Of a stretch of DNA of 64,000 bases, positions 60,357 to 64,000 are shown one piece after another. The stretch spans positions 108,404 through 172,403 of the forward strand of contig JABLUY010000047.1 in assembly GCA_013306675.1 (NCBI GenBank), written 5' to 3'. Both the position numbers and the translations under genes were made by a program. This DNA is from Thraustochytrium sp. TN22. Lineage: Eukaryota > Sar > Bigyra > Thraustochytrida > Thraustochytriidae. How positions within the stretch are numbered: position 1 is the first letter of the stretch; each line of letters begins with the position of its first letter. The notes beneath the pieces are model-generated. The model did no database searches, was not told where the DNA came from, and was given only the letters and a program-made list of their open reading frames with translations.

Positions 60357-63300
60357 TTAGTCGCCTAGCATACGCTTCTTTCGCGCCTTCTTGAGCCCGG
60401 CGATGCGCTGCTTGAGCTTCTTGTCATCGGGCAGGTCACCATGGCCAGCCTCGCCGCTACTGCTGCCGGTGCCGTCAAACTTGTCGAACTGGGCCTTCAC
60501 CCGCGCGAGCAAGTCGCGAGGACGCATCTCTGGGTGCCGGTCGATGTTTCTCTGCAAGAAGTCGTCCAGCTTGCGCGGGATTTGGCATGGCCGCCCGCGC
60601 TTGCGCGGCCGGTCCGCCGACTCCTCCTTCTCAGGAGTGACGCGCGGCGCGCTGTCCTTTCCGCTGCGGCGCACCTCCGCGAGAATCTCGTGCGGACCGG
60701 GGAGCCGATACGTCTCCGGCTGCCTACGCGAGAGCTCCTCACGCACGCCGGAGGGGGCCACGGACACGTTGCGCATAATGTCGGCCAGATCCGCCCCGCA
60801 CGCCTGCACCAGCGAGGCGCCGTACGTGAGCCCCGGCGCGGGCCGTCGCGCCCAGCCCGGGCCGCGCGAAATCACCTCATCCGGCACCGCCAGGTCCCCA
60901 TTGGCCTTGTCAAAGTCCGCCAACCAGGTCTCACCCTCGACCACCTCAACGTGGCCCTCCGAGAGCAGCTTGTGCGCGTACCGCACCGCCGCGGCCTGCA
61001 GGTCGCGGCGCTGCCCGTCGTCCTCCGCGGTCCCGCCTTCCGCAGCCGCCGCCGCAGCCGCCGCCGCCCCCGCCTTGGCCACGGCCTTGGGAGCGCCAAC
61101 CACCGGAACGAGCGTGGAGCACTTGCGCAGCGTCGCGCCCGTCACCGCCGCCATCGTGCTGATGTGCTCCGCGTCGCCGTAGCCCGAGATTGCGACAGGG
61201 GCCATGGCCACCTCGGTGCCGTCGTCTTCGCCCTCCGATTCATACTCTGGGGCTGCGGCAGCGTCACCGCCGAGGTCTGTAGCGAGCTGCGAGATCACAT
61301 AGTAGTCGACCTCGTTCTGCGAATCGCGTGCCGAGGTATCTGCCCCAGGGCCAGCAAGGTGTCCTCTCGCCACTCCGACAGCGGAGGCCGGGAGAGGTGA
61401 TGAGGGAGGCTGGAGCGTCGACGCTGGCGCTGGCGCTGGCGCCGTCGTCGCCAACGAGGGAGGCGGTGGAGGTGGTGGCGGCGGCGGCGGCGGCACTTGG
61501 TCCTGGTCCTGGTCCTGGTCCTGCAAATGAGGTGCATTTGGCGGGGGATCCGGCGGGCCGTCGTTCATCGTGGAGGCATCCGGCATGCCGTCGTCATCCG
61601 GGACCTCAGGCGCGATGTTGGCTTCCGCCATGCTGACATCGCCGCCACCCTCGTCCGGCAAGAGGGCAACGTCCAGGTTGCAGTCGTGCAGGTCGATCAG
61701 GGCGTCGTCCTGGCCGGGCTCGGGCTCCACGGTCCCCGAGGCAAAGTCGAGCGCGAAGATGACACCAGCGCCCACCTGAGGGTGTGACCACACCTTGAGG
61801 CGCTGGCTGTCTGGGCCAAGCTCGATCTCGGCCGCGCGGCCAAAGCGCGCCGCAATGTGTGCGGCGACCTTGGCGTGGGAGCGGCAAGTCGCGGCAAGTC
61901 GCGCCGTGCTGATGTTCAGCAGCTGCACCGAGGCGCCCGCGAGGCCGCCGTTCCAGGCGAGCCCGGCCGCGGCGCCCTTGGGCGTGAGGATCGTGCGTCG
62001 CTTGCCCGGAAGCGAGCGCACCGAGAATCGCCGCAAATGTGCGCGGCACTTGGCGAAATGGTCCTGCAGTGGGTTTGGGTCGAGGCTGGACTCGAGTCGC
62101 AGGAAGCGATCCACGCGTATCGACTGCCGCGTGCTAATCGTCGCGCCGAGCAGCACGAGGTCGGCCGTCTCGCGCGTGGCCTCGCCGTAGTGGCAGACCG
62201 TCACGTTGCTGATGTGCGGGAGCGCTTGGCTGAGCTGTGCCAAGAAGGCGTCCAGACAGGCGGCCAGGGTTGTGTGTGATACCAAATCACGGGAAGCCGG
62301 CGCGTCGATGATCTGGTCGGTGAACACGGTGCGCACGACGGCCTCGCCGTCCTCCCAGGCGACGTAGTCGCAGCGGAAGGCGTGCCAGAGAATGGGATCC
62401 GGGAGCACGGAGGAGTCCTCGACGGTGGGCTCGAGCGCCCTCTCGTTCCAGGCGGCCGTGATAATGGCCTGTGGGCTGGGCGATTTCGCCTGCTGCGCGG
62501 CCGCGAGCATGGTGTCCAGGAGCGTGTCCAGGCGGCGCTGCTGGTTGAGGACGCGCACCTCGTGCGCGCAAAACCCGGACAGCTTGTCCCCCACGAGCGC
62601 AAGCGCTAGCTGCGCGTCTGCCTTGGCGGCCGCGGAATGCCCGTCGGTGTTGTCGCTGACGCGCTCGCGCACGATACGCAGGATGCGGCTGTAGAAGAAG
62701 CACGCGCTGCATGTGCCCGAGTGCGCGGCGTCCGGCTTGGTGAGCGCAGGGTCGTCCGCGGCGACGGGTGCCAGAGCGTAGGCCAGGTCGTGGTGGGAGA
62801 CGTCGGTGAGGCCCTTGGACGCGCACTCGGCGACATGGGCGCGGAAGCGGTGCTTGAGAAAGGTCTGCACAGTGGAGAGCTCGTTTAGCAGTGTGAACTT
62901 GGCCATTTCGTCCGCGACAAAGTCCTCTGTGATGCGGTGTGCCATCATGGTGGCGTCGTCCACGAGCAGGCCCGCCCACGGGTCCGCTGCACGGTCCACC
63001 TCGAGCTCGTCCGTGCTGCTCACAGTGAGCGTGGCCATGACCTTGTAGAAGCTCGACCTGCTGATGGCGTATTTGGCCTGGTCCCCGCCGCTGGCCCCGC
63101 CCGTTGCCTCAATGTGCTGGCGGTACAGCTCGTAGATGCGGCACTCGGGCCGGCGCCGCGCCAGGGTGGGCAGCTCGTACTCCTCCGTGGGTGAGAGGCG
63201 CACGGTCTGCTTGCTCCACGTGAGGTGCGAGAGGTGCTCCTTGTCGAGCATGAAGCGCACGGCGTCCTCTAAGCTCTCCTGTTTGAAGGTGACGCGGCGG

Positions 63301-63946
63301 ATCACGGGCCGCTGCAGCACCTCGCCGGCCGCCATGCGGCGGAAGTCTGCGTACGCCTGCTCGCGCGTGCTCGAGCCCAGCGTGAGCCCAGTCTCGCGGC
63401 GCAGCTGCGTGAGAGTCTTGAGCTGGAACCCCTTGACCAGGACGGCGTGCGCCACACGCCGCTGCACGGCGCGGCGCGGCGCGTTCTCGGCGATGGTAGC
63501 CAACGCGTTGGCCACGTTGCGGGTCTCGCGCAGCGCCACGCGCTCGTTGTGCAAGTCCTCGCCCGCCAGCGCGCTCTCCAAGTCGCGTATGAGGTCCGGC
63601 GCGCTAGCCGGGCAAAGCGCCCTGGCCATGGCCGCCACGCCCTCGTGCAGGAGGCTCACCATGTGGTTCCAGCCCTTGGGGTTGTCCACGCGCAAGACCT
63701 TGTTCTCGCCGCGCTCGCTCGCGGGCGGCAGTCTGCGCATCACTTCCTCGTCCCAGCCCATCAGCTTCTGCACGTCCTCTAGCCGCAGCCCTTCGCCTTC
63801 GCCGTCGCCGTCGCTGTGTGGAGCGCCGACGCCGCGTCCGGTGTCGTCGCCGTGCGCGTCGCCGTCGCCAGCATCTTCGCCCAGCGTCGTCTGCGTCTGC
63901 GTCTGCGCCTGCGCTTCCGTGTGCGTCTGCGTCTGCGTCTGCGCTT

Positions 63947-64000
<54 letters not shown>
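60357..64000 (-). CDS. Very large protein of unknown function, possibly transposase-derived, 5' partial
   Basis: The frame is open from the stop at 60357-60359 to the window edge. The codon at 63771-63773 is GTG, not a start, and before it the frame reads 'LGEDAGDGDAHGDDTGRG', then Gln/Thr repeats and poly-Ala to base 64000. So at least 1,200 residues with the N-terminus missing. A globular region (about 40-760 of the part from 63773) includes 'LPTLARRRPECRIYELYRQH', 'YAISRSSFYKVMATLT' and 'SGTCSACFFYSRIL'. This arrangement reminds me of large lineage-expanded proteins in algae and oomycetes that look like degenerate transposases, but I cannot name a DDE triad. An acidic/Pro-rich linker with 12 Pro follows. 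The C-terminus has an AT-hook-like 'RPRKRGRPCQIPRK' and a Lys-rich end. DNA binding is plausible. Confidence 0.5.
63949..64000. repeat. (GCC)n trinucleotide tract at the right edge
   Basis: About 17 GCC units, read on the minus strand as poly-Ala in the large right-edge gene; preceded by CGTCTG/CGCCTG hexamers (63882-63948) read as Gln-Thr/Gln-Ala. Confidence 0.9.

Noticed and set aside
1-64000. CRISPR array, insertion sequence, prophage or integron
   Set aside because: Tandem repeats here lack spaced unique spacers, no bacterial transposase or phage gene is present, and gene content is eukaryotic.

Overview
This window looks like nuclear DNA of a GC-rich, intron-poor unicellular eukaryote. 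Codons end almost always in G or C. Two predicted mitochondrial proteins carry Arg/Ala-rich presequences, and there is a complex I subunit, a kinesin, a MORN protein and a probable mitoribosomal protein. A protein with repeated Cys/His 'C..HGGG.+C' zinc knuckles, of the kind annotated as 'WRKY19-like' in oomycetes and related stramenopiles, together with almost intronless genes, makes a stramenopile of the labyrinthulomycete/thraustochytrid type my best guess. That is an inference; no marker RNA is present.

Layout. At 0-8 kb lie the 3' part of a Bot1p/mS45-like mitoribosomal gene, a UBZ-finger protein (-), an N-terminal-motor kinesin (+) and a DHRS7-like short-chain dehydrogenase (-). At 8-15.5 kb is one 2,461-residue gene (-) with many membrane segments, a PelF-like GT4 glycosyltransferase block and an acidic tail. 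At 15.5-22 kb are an ABC-F ATPase (-) and the zinc-knuckle protein (-). From 21.8 to 27.7 kb is a gene desert made of simple repeats and a palindrome. At 27.7-42.5 kb are an IQ/WW/zinc-finger/MORN protein (+), an aspartoacylase-like carboxypeptidase fold protein (-), an ABCG half transporter (-), a SIR2-TPR protein (+) and a DAG-lipase-like membrane lipase (+). At 43.7-56.5 kb sits an amino-acid nitrogen cluster: tyrosine aminotransferase (+, one intron predicted here), then glutamate synthase small subunit (-) and large subunit (+) as a divergent pair with a 3.5 kb spacer. At 56.6-64 kb are a helical-repeat protein (-), NDUFS6 (+) and a very large, possibly transposase-derived protein (-) that runs off the right edge.

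Start codons were chosen as the ATG at which G/C-ending codon usage begins. Several long open frames start at TTG or GTG only because the leader is GC-rich, and these were trimmed. Most genes are convergent with 150-360 bp between stops. Longer spacers are filled with CTAG, CAGG/CCAG, GAGGC and CTCG microsatellites. The two glutamate synthase subunits and the tyrosine aminotransferase all act on glutamate/2-oxoglutarate, and both subunits appear mitochondrial. No other functional cluster is evident. The most unusual items are the PelF-like giant membrane protein, the SIR2-TPR protein and the split, divergently arranged glutamate synthase.
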